Shown: in pieces, positions 48,060 to 57,092 of the stretch
Position numbering within the stretch: the stretch's first letter is position 1
How the letters are laid out: the number at the start of each line of letters is the position of its first letter
Assembly (NCBI RefSeq): GCF_000518705.1
Contig: NZ_JAEC01000007.1
Span: 124,001-188,000, forward strand
Source of the DNA: Shewanella colwelliana ATCC 39565
GTDB taxonomy: Bacteria > Pseudomonadota > Gammaproteobacteria > Enterobacterales > Shewanellaceae
Direction: 5' to 3'
Length of the DNA stretch: 64,000 bases
The notes under the pieces: model-generated
What the model was told of the DNA's origin: nothing
The model's input: only the letters and a program-made list of their open reading frames with translations
Database searches by the model: none
Translations under genes and position numbers: made by a program

Positions 48060-48407
48060 GATTTACCTTTAGCATTTTGCTTTAGTACCCCATAAGGCGA
48101 TCAGTGCTTAGCCTCGGGTAAAGGTTATTTATATAGCTTTGACCTGCACATGGGCGGGCGGACATACACACACACCTATCTAGAAGCGGGTGATTTGGTG
48201 TTAGATACACCGCAGCTTGTTATCCCATCGGCTAATAGTGGTAGTGCGGGTAAAGATGGTGATGCCTATATGTATTTGATAGGAATTGGGGATGCCGCAA
48301 ATAAAATGGTAAAAAAAGAGAGCGATGAAGATTGCCCAGCAGGCGATCAGCGTTGTATAGGTGGACGATTGCGCACGAATAAAATTTACTACTACAGTGG
48401 CAATTAA
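48060..48407 (+). pseudogene. 3' remnant of a pilY1/tapY1-like gene
   Basis: One frame, interrupted by TAA at 48093-48095, encodes FCFSTP-stop-GDQCLASGKGYLYSFDLHMGG, then LEAGDLVLDTPQLVIP, AYMYLIGIGDAAN and a tail with two Cys (DEDCPAGDQRC) ending NKIYYYSGN. From memory of the family, this matches the extreme C-terminus of PilY1 pilus-tip proteins in Shewanella, which are over 1000 residues long. No upstream part remains: the RND gene ends at 47962. The last 85 codons could still be read from ATG 48150, but there is no ribosome site. The neighbouring tapY2-like gene supports the identification. Confidence 0.65.
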
Positions 48408-48441
48408 GCGGTTTTTGCTGTTGAAAAAGGATGATTGACGA

Positions 48442-48747
48442 ATGAAATCTAGCATTGTTTTACTGTTTGCTGTGTTTTGCTCCATATCTGCATGGGCCGA
48501 GCCCCGTGAAGATTATAAGTGCTTTTTGCTGACCACTCAGGGGGAGCGTGTTTTGAACTTCTCTTGGCAACCTAGTTTAGCGAAACAGTATCAACACCAA
48601 TTGGTGGGCACTAAAATGCCTGCTCAGCCTCACTCCAATGGAATGCCTTTGTACGTAAAGCAGGTTTATGAATGTATTAAGGGTATTGAAGCGTTCAAAA
48701 GCAGTAAAGCACGTCAGTTTGAGCGGGAAAACTTTGTGGGTGGTTAG
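48442..48747 (+). CDS. TapY2-like type IV pilus-associated protein
   Basis: 101 residues with a signal peptide (MKSSIVLLFAVFCSISAWAEP, cleavage near residue 20). The mature part has the TapY2 pattern EDYKC near the start, FSW in the middle, and YVKQVYEC plus EAFKS near the end, with two Cys that could form a disulfide. TapY2 is the small partner of the PilY1/TapY1 tip protein in Aeromonas and Shewanella. Here the partner gene just upstream is only a remnant. The gene itself looks intact, with AAGG 11 bases before the ATG. Confidence 0.6.
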   Translation: MKSSIVLLFAVFCSISAWAEPREDYKCFLLTTQGERVLNFSWQPSLAKQYQHQLVGTKMPAQPHSNGMPLYVKQVYECIKGIEAFKSSKARQFERENFVGG

Positions 48748-48755
48748 CCGATTAA

Positions 48756-48784
48756 CCAGACCAAGTCGTCGTGACTTGGTCTGG
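48756..48784. terminator. Bidirectional terminator-like hairpin
   Basis: CCAGACCAAGTC, loop GTCGT, GACTTGGTCTGG between the convergent tapY2-like and phosphatase genes. The T run is short (ATGTTT). Confidence 0.65.
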
Positions 48785-48795
48785 ATGTTTAACGA

Positions 48796-49869
48796 TTATA
48801 GTGGCACTTGTTGACCATCATATTTACCGCGAATTAAGCCGTTCTCGTTTATCAATAGCAGCTCCCCAGAGTGGCCCAGTTTGATGCTGCTATCAATCGC
48901 GATCACTCGGTTATTAAACAAGCCGAGCACTCGCTCTTGAGAGGTGTGGCCAACGACGACCCGGTTCACCTTGAAATAGGCCAAGATGGTGTCGAGTTCA
49001 GCTTGGGTAAATTCCGCCTTAAAATAGCCTCTATACCAAGTGGGACCATTGCCAAAAAACAGGAAGTTAAGCAGTTCATTTTCCTTTAATTCGGCTTTAC
49101 TCTTATCGATATTTTGACGGTAGAGGGCATTGGCTTGCTCAAGCGTGAGTTGGCGCTCAACCCACTCTTTACTGATACCGCCGTGAAGAAATAGCATATC
49201 GTTGATTTTCACTATGGTGTGTTTGCTGCGAAGCCACTGGCCAATCTCGGTGTCATCGCCATAGAGCTTGTCATAACTGCGCTCAAGGAGCTTAACAGCA
49301 GTATCGTACCTTGGGTGGACATAGCGCAGGTCACCACGCATAACCATCTGCTCATGATTACCCATTAACAGGTGCAGCTGTCCACCGGCTTCGCTGGCCT
49401 GTTTATCGAGCTGATAGATAAACCAAAGCACTTCGTTAACCTGGTGGCCTCTGTCAAACATGTCACCCGTTATCACCATATGTCCATCACCGAAAGACCA
49501 ATTGTTGTGCTCGTCGATAATTTGATGATTACGCAGCAAGGTGATGAGTACGTCATATTGGCCATGTACATCGCTTAGGGCGACAATCTTCTTAACCCCT
49601 TGATAAGTATCGGCAAGTACCTGCCTAGCCACTGGGTTGAGCACCGGCTCAGGTAGTTCGGTACAGGTTTTAGGTCGGTTAAATTTGACCTGATTGTTAT
49701 GGGGGGCCGCAGAGCTTTGCTTGAGTTGGCTGTCACAGATCCAATAAGCGCTTTGCTGGCTAGGTGAACTTTGTATTAGATAAGGGCCATCATTAATGCT
49801 TGGCCCGTTAGCCGATACACTTAGGGCAAACAGGCTAAAGGCTACTGGAAGTAAATTTAATATTCTCAA
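48796..49869 (-). CDS. Exported PPP-family phosphatase (Shewanella-like)
   Basis: 357 residues with a signal peptide ending near residue 21 (FALSVSANG). The metallophosphoesterase motifs are SDVHGQYD, GDMFDRG and GNHEQM, then FLHGGIS and VVGHTSQ, in the order of PPP phosphatases. MRGDLRYV after GNHE is like the Shewanella-like phosphatase (SLP) group. It would dephosphorylate proteins or small phosphoesters in the periplasm using two metal ions. Substrate unknown. Confidence 0.85.
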   Translation of the reverse strand: MRILNLLPVAFSLFALSVSANGPSINDGPYLIQSSPSQQSAYWICDSQLKQSSAAPHNNQVKFNRPKTCTELPEPVLNPVARQVLADTYQGVKKIVALSDVHGQYDVLITLLRNHQIIDEHNNWSFGDGHMVITGDMFDRGHQVNEVLWFIYQLDKQASEAGGQLHLLMGNHEQMVMRGDLRYVHPRYDTAVKLLERSYDKLYGDDTEIGQWLRSKHTIVKINDMLFLHGGISKEWVERQLTLEQANALYRQNIDKSKAELKENELLNFLFFGNGPTWYRGYFKAEFTQAELDTILAYFKVNRVVVGHTSQERVLGLFNNRVIAIDSSIKLGHSGELLLINENGLIRGKYDGQQVPL

Positions 49870-49926
49870 TGTGTTATCTCTATTTTCATCAATTCGGTCA
49901 CGTGCTTACGTTTGACAGATAAAGGC

Positions 49927-51021
49927 TTACCAACCGATTAAGTATCGACTGCGCTGCTTAAATAATGCTTTAACTGTGACGGCAATAGCGTAAGAGATAG
50001 CTATCACAGCGAGGGTGACCAATAGGGTCGTGATGACGTTGCCTTGTCCCTGAAGGTTAAAGAGATCAGGGCTGCCATACAGCATCCACCACGGTGTTGT
50101 CAGCCATGGATGAATGAAATAGATAGCAAAACTCACTTCGGCCAGTTTTTGTAATGGCTTAATATTGATATGTTCAATTTTGTTGAGTAAGGCTAATAGC
50201 ACTAGGGTCAACAGCAGTTTTTGTGGCAACATCAGATCGGGAACCGTCAAGTCAAACGCTTGCTTATTGAGTACGCCAGCGCCAAAGTAGTGGGCTTGGC
50301 CAAATGCCAGAGCTATCGCTGCAAGTAACATCACTAGCCAGTATTTTTCAATAAATGGAAACAGCCTATCTCTGTGCTCTGAGCTCCATACACCAAAAAG
50401 ATAAACTGGTAAAAAATACACTAGAGATTGAATGGCATTAAGATTGGATTCAGGGCGGTGGATCACCATAGCGATGATTAACAAGGGCAGTGCATAATGC
50501 ATTAAACGATGATTTCTTAGTAAGTGCATTACCCAAGGCGATAAGGCAAACAGCATCATACCCATGGGAATATACCAATATGCGGTTAAGGTGCGCCCAG
50601 TGATCACGTACCAACTGGCTATTTGAATGGGGTCGGTTAATTCGGTGTAGTTAAGATGCATCAGTGGATTGGTACCCGCGGTGATGTGCCAAATAATCCA
50701 CGGCAGCGATAACAAAAGATAGGGAAGAAAAACAAATTTGGTTTTGTTTTTCATGTATTTCTTGTAATCCCAGCGATGTGAGAAAACGTGATGAAAAAGA
50801 AACCCCGAGATAAAGACAAAAAAAACCGTGCCATTCATCATCAGGTTAAACCAAGTTTTATCACTTAAGGTTTCAACTTGCCAACCCGCCGGCCGATAAC
50901 AGTGCGCCATGACGATAAAGATAATCGCAATACCACGAAAGTGATTGATACTGTTTAAGAAGGCTTTCTTAGTTGGTGCTTGCTGCTCTGTTTGGGACTG
51001 AGTTGATGGCGTTAAGCTCAC
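49927..51021 (-). CDS. Membrane acyltransferase 3 family protein
   Basis: 364 residues with about ten membrane segments. The N-terminal motif NHFRGIAIIFIVMAHCYRP carries the Arg and active-site His of the acyltransferase 3 family, and FVFISGFLFHHVF follows. Such enzymes acetylate or succinylate cell-surface polysaccharides, or are involved in glycolipid modification. The acceptor cannot be inferred; no polysaccharide genes are nearby. Confidence 0.88.
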   Translation of the reverse strand: MSLTPSTQSQTEQQAPTKKAFLNSINHFRGIAIIFIVMAHCYRPAGWQVETLSDKTWFNLMMNGTVFFVFISGFLFHHVFSHRWDYKKYMKNKTKFVFLPYLLLSLPWIIWHITAGTNPLMHLNYTELTDPIQIASWYVITGRTLTAYWYIPMGMMLFALSPWVMHLLRNHRLMHYALPLLIIAMVIHRPESNLNAIQSLVYFLPVYLFGVWSSEHRDRLFPFIEKYWLVMLLAAIALAFGQAHYFGAGVLNKQAFDLTVPDLMLPQKLLLTLVLLALLNKIEHINIKPLQKLAEVSFAIYFIHPWLTTPWWMLYGSPDLFNLQGQGNVITTLLVTLAVIAISYAIAVTVKALFKQRSRYLIGW

Positions 51022-51121
51022 GTCACTTCCTTGAATTTTTTACGCTTTTGCAACATGTTAGCATTTTATCTGTCGACCTTGCTATGGTCGGCGCAGAGAT
51101 TAATTTTGACGATTTAAGCAT

Positions 51122-51147
51122 AAAAAAAGGCAACCCCTAAGGTTGCC
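51122..51147 (-). terminator. Terminator of the glutathione peroxidase gene
   Basis: On the minus strand: GGCAACC, loop TTAGG, GGTTGCC and seven T residues. A second small stem (TTGATC 51150-51155 with GATCAA 51162-51167) lies just before it. The 3' UTR from the stop at 51304 is about 150 bases. Confidence 0.85.
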
Positions 51148-51303
51148 TATTGATCGAGTGCGATCAAGGGGACCGCGCTAGAAGTCCCTGGGAGAATGAT
51201 GAACATGAAAAAGCAATTCGTGTTCAATATTTGGAGCTTAAAAGCAGGGTTAAGTTCAAAATTTAAGCAATTATTTTTTGCTTTATTTCTAGTCAATTTA
51301 TAT

Positions 51304-51792
51304 CTATTTGGATTTATTGATTAAAGTGTCAATCTTTTGCGTTAATGACTCTGGAGTCGTTGTCGGCGCAAACCGTTCAACGACATTACCTTGGGCATCC
51401 ACTAAGAATTTGGTGAAGTTCCACTTAATTGATTCACTGCCGAGCAAACCTTTGGCCTGCTGTTTCAAATGCCGGTATAGCGCAGGAGTTTGCTCACCAT
51501 TAACCTCAATTTTGGCAAACATGGGGAAGTTAACCCCAAAATTGAGTTCGCAAAACTCACTGATCTCAGTTTCATCACCTTGCTCTTGTTTACCAAATTG
51601 ATTACAGGGAAACCCCAGCACCGCAAATTTATCGGCACCGTATCTATCATAGAGCGCCTGCAGCGCTTTATATTGTGGCGTAAAGCCGCATTTACTCGCC
51701 GTGTTGACAATAAGCAGTACCTTGCCCGCATATTGGCTCATCGACTGCTCATTGCCTTGAATGTCGGTCACTAAAAAATCATAAATAGACAT
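51304..51792 (-). CDS. Glutathione peroxidase-family peroxidase
   Basis: 162 residues. The active-site Cys is in NTASKCGFTPQYKALQ (about residue 36), the Gln in FPCNQFGKQE and the Trp in IKWNFTKFLVD, so the Cys-Gln-Trp triad is present. It reduces hydrogen or lipid peroxides, probably with thioredoxin as in most Cys-type bacterial enzymes. Comparable to E. coli BtuE. Confidence 0.94.
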   Translation of the reverse strand: MSIYDFLVTDIQGNEQSMSQYAGKVLLIVNTASKCGFTPQYKALQALYDRYGADKFAVLGFPCNQFGKQEQGDETEISEFCELNFGVNFPMFAKIEVNGEQTPALYRHLKQQAKGLLGSESIKWNFTKFLVDAQGNVVERFAPTTTPESLTQKIDTLINKSK

Positions 51793-52053
51793 ATTGTTCT
51801 CCCATTGCTATTGATGGCATCAGAATAACCTGAATTTAGGTTGCGCGCAATTTAAATTGAGAAAGGGGATCCGTCTGCATGTGCAAGGCTTGTGCGTTTG
51901 CTTACGGTGACTCTTGTATTGGGTTTGTTATCTTTGTTGGGTGTGGGTAAGGTTTATGTAGAACATTTCTTATTTAACCCTGTGATATATATCGTTTTAT
52001 AGCTGTTAGGATTGTTTGTTGCTACCCTAATACCAACATCTTAAGGGGTAACT

Positions 52054-52587
52054 ATGAAACTAAAATTTGCTGCGCTGCTACTAAGTTCTGTGGCTGTCAC
52101 CGCCACAGCGAACGATTTCAATTTAGGATTGAATGACGATGTCCTCTCTACCGAAATTGGATTCGATTTAAACAAGCAGAGTAACCTTGTAATGGGGTAT
52201 ATCTATTCTGACGATGAGGGACATGCGCTATCCGCAGCTGCTCACATTAGCCATGATGCGGGTATTCACCATTTTGAGATTGGCCCAAAGTTTACTCATT
52301 ATTGGGCGAACATCAGTTCTAATGGCGGTGCCGTCGCGGTAGGCGGGCGTTATAGCATAGATCTTGGTTCTAACGTGGCATTTAAAACGTCCGCATATTA
52401 CGCACCATCAGTATTAAGTTTTGGCAGTTTAGATGGGCAGTATGAGATTGATAGCAAGGTCCAGTTTCAACTAAACCCCGCTCTGGGTCTATTTGTCGGT
52501 TACCGCAATATTCGTTTGCAATATGATGATAGCCGTAATAATACCTTCGATACTGGCTTTTATATTGGTGGCTCAGCAACATTTTAA
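52054..52587 (+). CDS. YfaZ-family outer-membrane protein
   Basis: 177 residues, signal peptide MKLKFAALLLSSVAVTATA then NDFNLGLNDDVLSTEIGFDL. Alternating hydrophobic beta strands and a final Phe (GGSATF) indicate a small outer-membrane barrel. The repeated strands LGLFVGYRNIRLQYD and FYIGGSATF are like those of YfaZ. Function unknown. AAGGGG precedes the ATG. Confidence 0.8.
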   Translation: MKLKFAALLLSSVAVTATANDFNLGLNDDVLSTEIGFDLNKQSNLVMGYIYSDDEGHALSAAAHISHDAGIHHFEIGPKFTHYWANISSNGGAVAVGGRYSIDLGSNVAFKTSAYYAPSVLSFGSLDGQYEIDSKVQFQLNPALGLFVGYRNIRLQYDDSRNNTFDTGFYIGGSATF

Positions 52588-52611
52588 TGATACCTAACGG
52601 TATCAACTAAC

Positions 52612-52635
52612 AAGGCAGCATTCGCTGCCTTTTTT
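52612..52635 (+). terminator. Rho-independent terminator
   Basis: AAGGCAGC, loop ATTC, GCTGCCTT and a T run, 25 bases after the YfaZ-like gene. Confidence 0.9.
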
Positions 52636-52653
52636 ATTTGTATAAAGTGGTGT

Positions 52654-52824
52654 CTAACGCCATAGTAACGTTTGGTGGTCTTCATCAAATTCACTGTGCT
52701 TTTGCTGAGATGTTCTCTGGCGCTTGCGCTGCTTACTGCGTTTGCTTCTAAGCTTATCATCACTTTCAAACTCCCGATGGGGCATCTCATCTGTGTGCAT
52801 TTCATGGTCATAAAACTGTGACAT
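52654..52824 (-). CDS. Small basic/acidic protein (possible)
   Basis: 56 residues from ATG 52824 (GAGAGA upstream). MSQFYDHEMHTDEMP is acidic, then a basic stretch (KLRSKRSKQRKRQR), then an acidic tail. The frame is open further upstream but without a start that fits. The charge pattern looks like a real small cytoplasmic protein, but I do not recognise it and have no homology evidence. Confidence 0.4.
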   Translation of the reverse strand: MSQFYDHEMHTDEMPHREFESDDKLRSKRSKQRKRQRTSQQKHSEFDEDHQTLLWR

Positions 52825-53063
52825 TGGGGCTGTCTCTCTAACATTGTGTCTGTTTGGGCATGCTAAAAATTTTGTATGACAGGGGTGTGACAGTAACAAG
52901 ACAATTGGGTGTCTGAAAGACGAGAAGGAGTTGGCGGTAATATAGATGAAGCTTAACCCCGCAAGTGACTTGTGAAAGTCACTAATAAAGTCACTGAGAA
53001 AGTCACATCGGGAGTTCACAATAAAGGTGATAATAGAACCCCGCGATTATTGTGGTTCTGTTA

Positions 53064-54467
53064 TTAACCTGGTTTTTTAATCATCTTAGCGACAAACATG
53101 CCGTCACTGTTTGCCTGATAAGGCATTACTGTCAACATAGTGGTGGTGAGTCCAGTAAAGGGGTGGACCAGAGGTTGCAGTTCAAACTGCGGATAGTTGG
53201 CCAAAAAAGCATTAACGACCGCTTCATTTTCACTTGGGCTGATTGAGCAAGTCGCGTATACCAAGGTGCCTCCTGATCGCACAGCGGCAGACGCACGGCT
53301 TAAGATATCGAGTTGCAATGCGGGTTTGTCGGTGATCGCATGTTCATCATCGAGCCAACGCATGTCAGGGTTCCGTCGCCAAGTGCCTGTGCAGCTGCAA
53401 GGGGCATCGACCAACACACCGTCAAAATGATCGCCAGTCACAGGCAAGGCATCCGACAACCAAGGTGCAACAGTGATCTGCTTGAACTTTGCCCGTTTTG
53501 CGCGTTTCATTAGCTCTTCTAATGGTCTCTTGCGGATATCTGATGCAAGGATACTGCCTTTGCTGTGCTTATCTTGCAAAAGCATATGTGAGCGCAGTTG
53601 CAGCGTTTTACCGCCGGCGCCGCTACAAGCATCCCACCACGATTCGTTCGGTTTTGGGGCACATATATTGCCAATGACCTGAGAGCCTAAGTCTTGTATC
53701 TCTAACTCCCCCTGGTTATAAAGCCCTAAAGCGTTAAGGTTGATACTTTTATGGCCAAGGTTAATGGCATCGACAAAAAACTCACTCATTTTTGCCTCGA
53801 TATCTAGCTTAGACAGCTTATCGATTGCGTTGGCTGCTGAGATACCCTGTAGACGCCCCCAAATGGGTGGACGACAAGAGAGCGCGTCAACGAGTGCATA
53901 TTGCTCATTGTCAGTGAGCTGCTGGGAATGACGCCAGTACCATTCAGGAGCGAGCTCGGTGACTGCAAAGTTAAATTGGTTGAAACAGCGCTGTAGTAGC
54001 TGCTGTTTAGCATGCAAACTATCGAGATCGTCAATACTGTCTAACGCTTTAAGCTCTGTTAATGTTGAAAAAGCCTGCCATGCAGCGCTGATATCTTGCC
54101 AGCGATGGTCTTCAATTTTAGCGGTTAAAGCCAGTGAAGCAAACCAGGCTTGAGGCGCAGTGTATGCCGTCGTTAGCTGCTTAAGCCAACCATGCCAACG
54201 AAATAAGCCAAATAGAGACTCACGTATGACTCGTCTATCTTTAGAACCATGTTTTTTATGGCTACGAAAATAGTCAGCTAAGATACGATCAGCGGGCTGT
54301 TTTGCGTCCATGACTTGTGTGAACAATTGATGAATTGTATTGCTATAGCTAAGGGCACGCTTTTGGGCTGGCGTTTCCACGACGACTGATTGATGAATAT
54401 GGTGTGTCGCTGCGCTTGCCTCAGACGGTGAAGCTTGCGTTGATTGAGATGGTGTGGAATCGCCCAT
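53064..54467 (-). CDS. RsmB/NOP2-family rRNA (cytosine-C5) methyltransferase
   Basis: 467 residues. After a Ser/Thr/Gln-rich N-terminus it has a Rossmann methyltransferase core: SAM-binding DACSGAGGKTLQL, ASDIRKRPLEELM, the motif IV Cys in VDAPCSCTGTWRRNPDMRW and the motif VI Cys in YATCSISPSENEAVV, so both cysteines are kept. It methylates C5 of a cytosine in rRNA; RsmB and RsmF types cannot be told apart with certainty, and the target base is unknown. Confidence 0.9.
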   Translation of the reverse strand: MGDSTPSQSTQASPSEASAATHHIHQSVVVETPAQKRALSYSNTIHQLFTQVMDAKQPADRILADYFRSHKKHGSKDRRVIRESLFGLFRWHGWLKQLTTAYTAPQAWFASLALTAKIEDHRWQDISAAWQAFSTLTELKALDSIDDLDSLHAKQQLLQRCFNQFNFAVTELAPEWYWRHSQQLTDNEQYALVDALSCRPPIWGRLQGISAANAIDKLSKLDIEAKMSEFFVDAINLGHKSINLNALGLYNQGELEIQDLGSQVIGNICAPKPNESWWDACSGAGGKTLQLRSHMLLQDKHSKGSILASDIRKRPLEELMKRAKRAKFKQITVAPWLSDALPVTGDHFDGVLVDAPCSCTGTWRRNPDMRWLDDEHAITDKPALQLDILSRASAAVRSGGTLVYATCSISPSENEAVVNAFLANYPQFELQPLVHPFTGLTTTMLTVMPYQANSDGMFVAKMIKKPG

Positions 54468-54940
54468 GAATAGTTGCCTAGCGTTATATCAATTTTTGAA
54501 GCGGCAAGTTTAACAGATGTGACTGCCTTTGGTATCTCCGCTTGATAGATTAATCCCTATTTGAGTGTATATTTCAGCCATCGGCTTTGCCTACTCACTC
54601 ACAGCACAGGCAGATCTGCCTTTATCGGTACAACGCATAGCTTTGGCAAGCGATTGAGTCGCGCCAGCCTAAATCTCCTCGCGTTTAAATCCAGTTTTTT
54701 ATTACCAAGATGTGACAACAAAAGTTATGGCTGTAACTACTTATGGTTTTTTACGTGCAGAGGTAAGTTGCAGCTAAAACTAATGTTTAGTCGGAAATTA
54801 TTTGATTTTTTATTTGTAGCAACAGGTTATGGGTGAAGGTTGATTTTTAGTTTAATGAAATCAACGATTTGCGAGAGAGCGTCTCCTTGCATTTTGTTGT
54901 GGGAAAATCTGTGACTTGTGTCGCAAAACGCGCGGCGGGG

Positions 54941-54969
54941 TTGATAGTTATAGCCCTAACTATTATGAT
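54941..54969 (+). promoter_or_regulatory. Sigma-70 promoter of the bet operon
   Basis: TTGATA (54941-54946), 17 bases, TATGAT (54964-54969): near-consensus with ideal spacing. The start would be near 54976, inside the BetI operator. The rest of the 556-base gap 54468-55023 holds no supported gene. Confidence 0.75.
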
Positions 54970-54973
54970 TGCG

Positions 54974-54993
54974 TTGATTGAACGTTCAATTAA
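54974..54993. promoter_or_regulatory. BetI operator
   Basis: TTGATTGAACGTTCAATTAA contains the perfect palindrome ATTGAACGTTCAAT and agrees with the E. coli BetI box as I recall it. It overlaps the predicted transcription start, so BetI binding would block the promoter until choline releases it. Confidence 0.8.
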
Positions 54994-55023
54994 CTATTTT
55001 AGAACAACAAGAGAGCAGTGTTT

Positions 55024-55629
55024 ATGCCTAGACCGCCAATGAAAACAGTCAGACAGCAGCAGTTAATTGATGCGACCTTAGTTTCTGTTGAACGTCACGG
55101 TTTACATCACACTACAATCAATACTATCAGCGGGTTAGCGGGTATGTCCTCTGGCATTATCAGCCACTACTTTGGTGGGAAACAAGGGTTAATCGAAGCA
55201 ACGCTTAAATATTTGCTCGATGAACTTAAACAAGCCCTGCTTCGTCGCACACAAGGTAAGGTTCTGACGCCAGCACAGCGACTGTCGCTTATCGTTGATG
55301 CCAATTTCACAGAGTTACAACGTTCAAATGCTGCAACCAAAACCTGGTTAAGTTTCTGGTCTCAAGCGATGCATGATCCCGGTCTTGCCAGACTTCAACA
55401 TATCAACTGTCAACGTCTATATAGCAATTTACTGTTCTCTTTTAAGCCGCTCATCGGCAAACCTGCGGCAATTGAAGCTGCAAAACAGACTGCAGCAATG
55501 ATTGATGGTTTTTGGTTACGCAGTGCGTTAAGTGTTTCGCCCGAAAAAGAGTTCGAGCAAGCGCAATATTTATGTAAGAGCTTTATAGAGGCTGTGATCG
55601 TGCAGCACGGAGAAAATCAATGTCACTAG
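55024..55629 (+). CDS. betI: BetI, choline-responsive TetR repressor
   Basis: 201 residues from ATG 55024 (a GTG at 55018 is also in frame). The N-terminal helix-turn-helix [50 protein letters not shown] is diagnostic of BetI. It represses the bet genes in the absence of choline. Its last 10 bases overlap betB, and the operator lies 31 bases upstream. Confidence 0.95.
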   Translation: MPRPPMKTVRQQQLIDATLVSVERHGLHHTTINTISGLAGMSSGIISHYFGGKQGLIEATLKYLLDELKQALLRRTQGKVLTPAQRLSLIVDANFTELQRSNAATKTWLSFWSQAMHDPGLARLQHINCQRLYSNLLFSFKPLIGKPAAIEAAKQTAAMIDGFWLRSALSVSPEKEFEQAQYLCKSFIEAVIVQHGENQCH

Positions 55630-57083
55630 TTGTTCATCAAAATTATATTCATGGTCAATATCTTTCCAATGGCACAGGCGAGACTTTTGAAGTTATTAAC
55701 CCTGCTACCGGTCAGATTAGCTACCTTGTTGAAGTGGCAAACGACGAGATTAAGCAAGCGGCAATAGCAAGCGCTAAACAGGGTTTTGCTGTCTGGTCAA
55801 AAATGACAGCCATGGAGCGCAGCCGTATTTTGCAAAAAGCGGTAGCCTTGTTGCGTGAGCAAAATGATGTGTTAGCCGCCATTGAAGTGCTCGATACTGG
55901 TAAACCTTGGCAAGAAGCCTCTGTAGTGGATGTGGTAACGGGTGCCGATGCCATAGAATTTTTTGCAGGGCTTGCCCCCAGTATTGAGGGCAACCAGCAG
56001 CCAGTAGGGGATGACTTTTATTATACTCGTCGTGAGCCACTTGGTATTTGCGCTGGAATTGGCGCATGGAACTACCCACTACAAATAGCATGTTGGAAAG
56101 CCGCGCCAGCGTTAGCTTGCGGCAACGTGATGGTATTTAAACCTTCAGAAGAGACACCTCTAGGGGCGCTAAAACTGGCTGAAATCTTTACCCAAGCAGG
56201 TGTCCCTGATGGGGTATTTAATGTGGTGCAAGGTGATGGTCGAGTGGGGGCTTGGTTAACCTTACATGATGAGATAGCCAAAGTGTCATTCACCGGCGAA
56301 GTTGGAACCGGCACTAAGGTGATGGCTGCTGCTGCGACAACGCTCAAAGAGGTCACCATGGAGCTAGGTGGAAAATCACCTTTGATTATTTTCGATGATG
56401 CCGATGTCGACAACGCTGTCTCTGCGGCGATGTTAGCCAACTTTTATACCCAAGGTGAAATTTGCACAAACGGTACGCGCGTATTTGTGCAGAAAGGGAT
56501 CTATCCTCGTTTTATTCAAAAGCTCGTTGAGCGAACCCAGAATAATATTGTATGCGGTGATCCTATGGATGAGGCAACCAATTTTGGCGCGCTCATTTCA
56601 CAGGCTCATCAACAAAAAGTGCTTGAGTATATTGAGCAAGGCAAATCACAAGGCGCAACCTTGGTGGCTGGTGGCCATGCGCTAACACCTGAAAACGCAC
56701 CGAATGGTTATTTCGTCGCCCCCACCATTTTTACTGATTGCAGCGATGAGATGAGCATAGTGAAAGAGGAGATCTTTGGTCCTGTGATGTCCGTGTTGAC
56801 GTTTGATGATGAAGCGGAAGTGATAGCGCGAGCTAATGATACTCATCTTGGGCTAGCGGCTGGGGTCTTTACCCAAGATATCACTCGTGCTCATCGTGTT
56901 ATCCACCAAATGCAAGCAGGTATTTGCTGGATAAATGCCTACGGAGCTTCGCCTTCGGAGATGCCTGTTGGCGGTTATAAAATGTCAGGGATTGGTCGTG
57001 AGAATGGCAGTGAAACCTTAAAAGCATATACCCAAATTAAAGCGGTCTATGTCGGCATGACAACGCTTGAAAGCCCATTTTAA
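55620..57083 (+). CDS. betB: Betaine aldehyde dehydrogenase
   Basis: 487 residues. It carries the ALDH signatures [34 protein letters not shown], the Glu in [12 protein letters not shown], the catalytic Cys in [14 protein letters not shown] and [10 protein letters not shown], plus the BetB region [27 protein letters not shown]. It oxidises betaine aldehyde to glycine betaine with NAD(P). Overlaps betI; 9 bases before betA. Confidence 0.96.
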   Translation: MSLVVHQNYIHGQYLSNGTGETFEVINPATGQISYLVEVANDEIKQAAIASAKQGFAVWSKMTAMERSRILQKAVALLREQNDVLAAIEVLDTGKPWQEASVVDVVTGADAIEFFAGLAPSIEGNQQPVGDDFYYTRREPLGICAGIGAWNYPLQIACWKAAPALACGNVMVFKPSEETPLGALKLAEIFTQAGVPDGVFNVVQGDGRVGAWLTLHDEIAKVSFTGEVGTGTKVMAAAATTLKEVTMELGGKSPLIIFDDADVDNAVSAAMLANFYTQGEICTNGTRVFVQKGIYPRFIQKLVERTQNNIVCGDPMDEATNFGALISQAHQQKVLEYIEQGKSQGATLVAGGHALTPENAPNGYFVAPTIFTDCSDEMSIVKEEIFGPVMSVLTFDDEAEVIARANDTHLGLAAGVFTQDITRAHRVIHQMQAGICWINAYGASPSEMPVGGYKMSGIGRENGSETLKAYTQIKAVYVGMTTLESPF

Positions 57084-57092
57084 GGAGTGCCC

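Noticed and set aside
54561..54836. 91-residue reading frame between the methyltransferase and betI
   Set aside because: No ribosome site and an odd composition; nothing recognisable. The gap looks non-coding.
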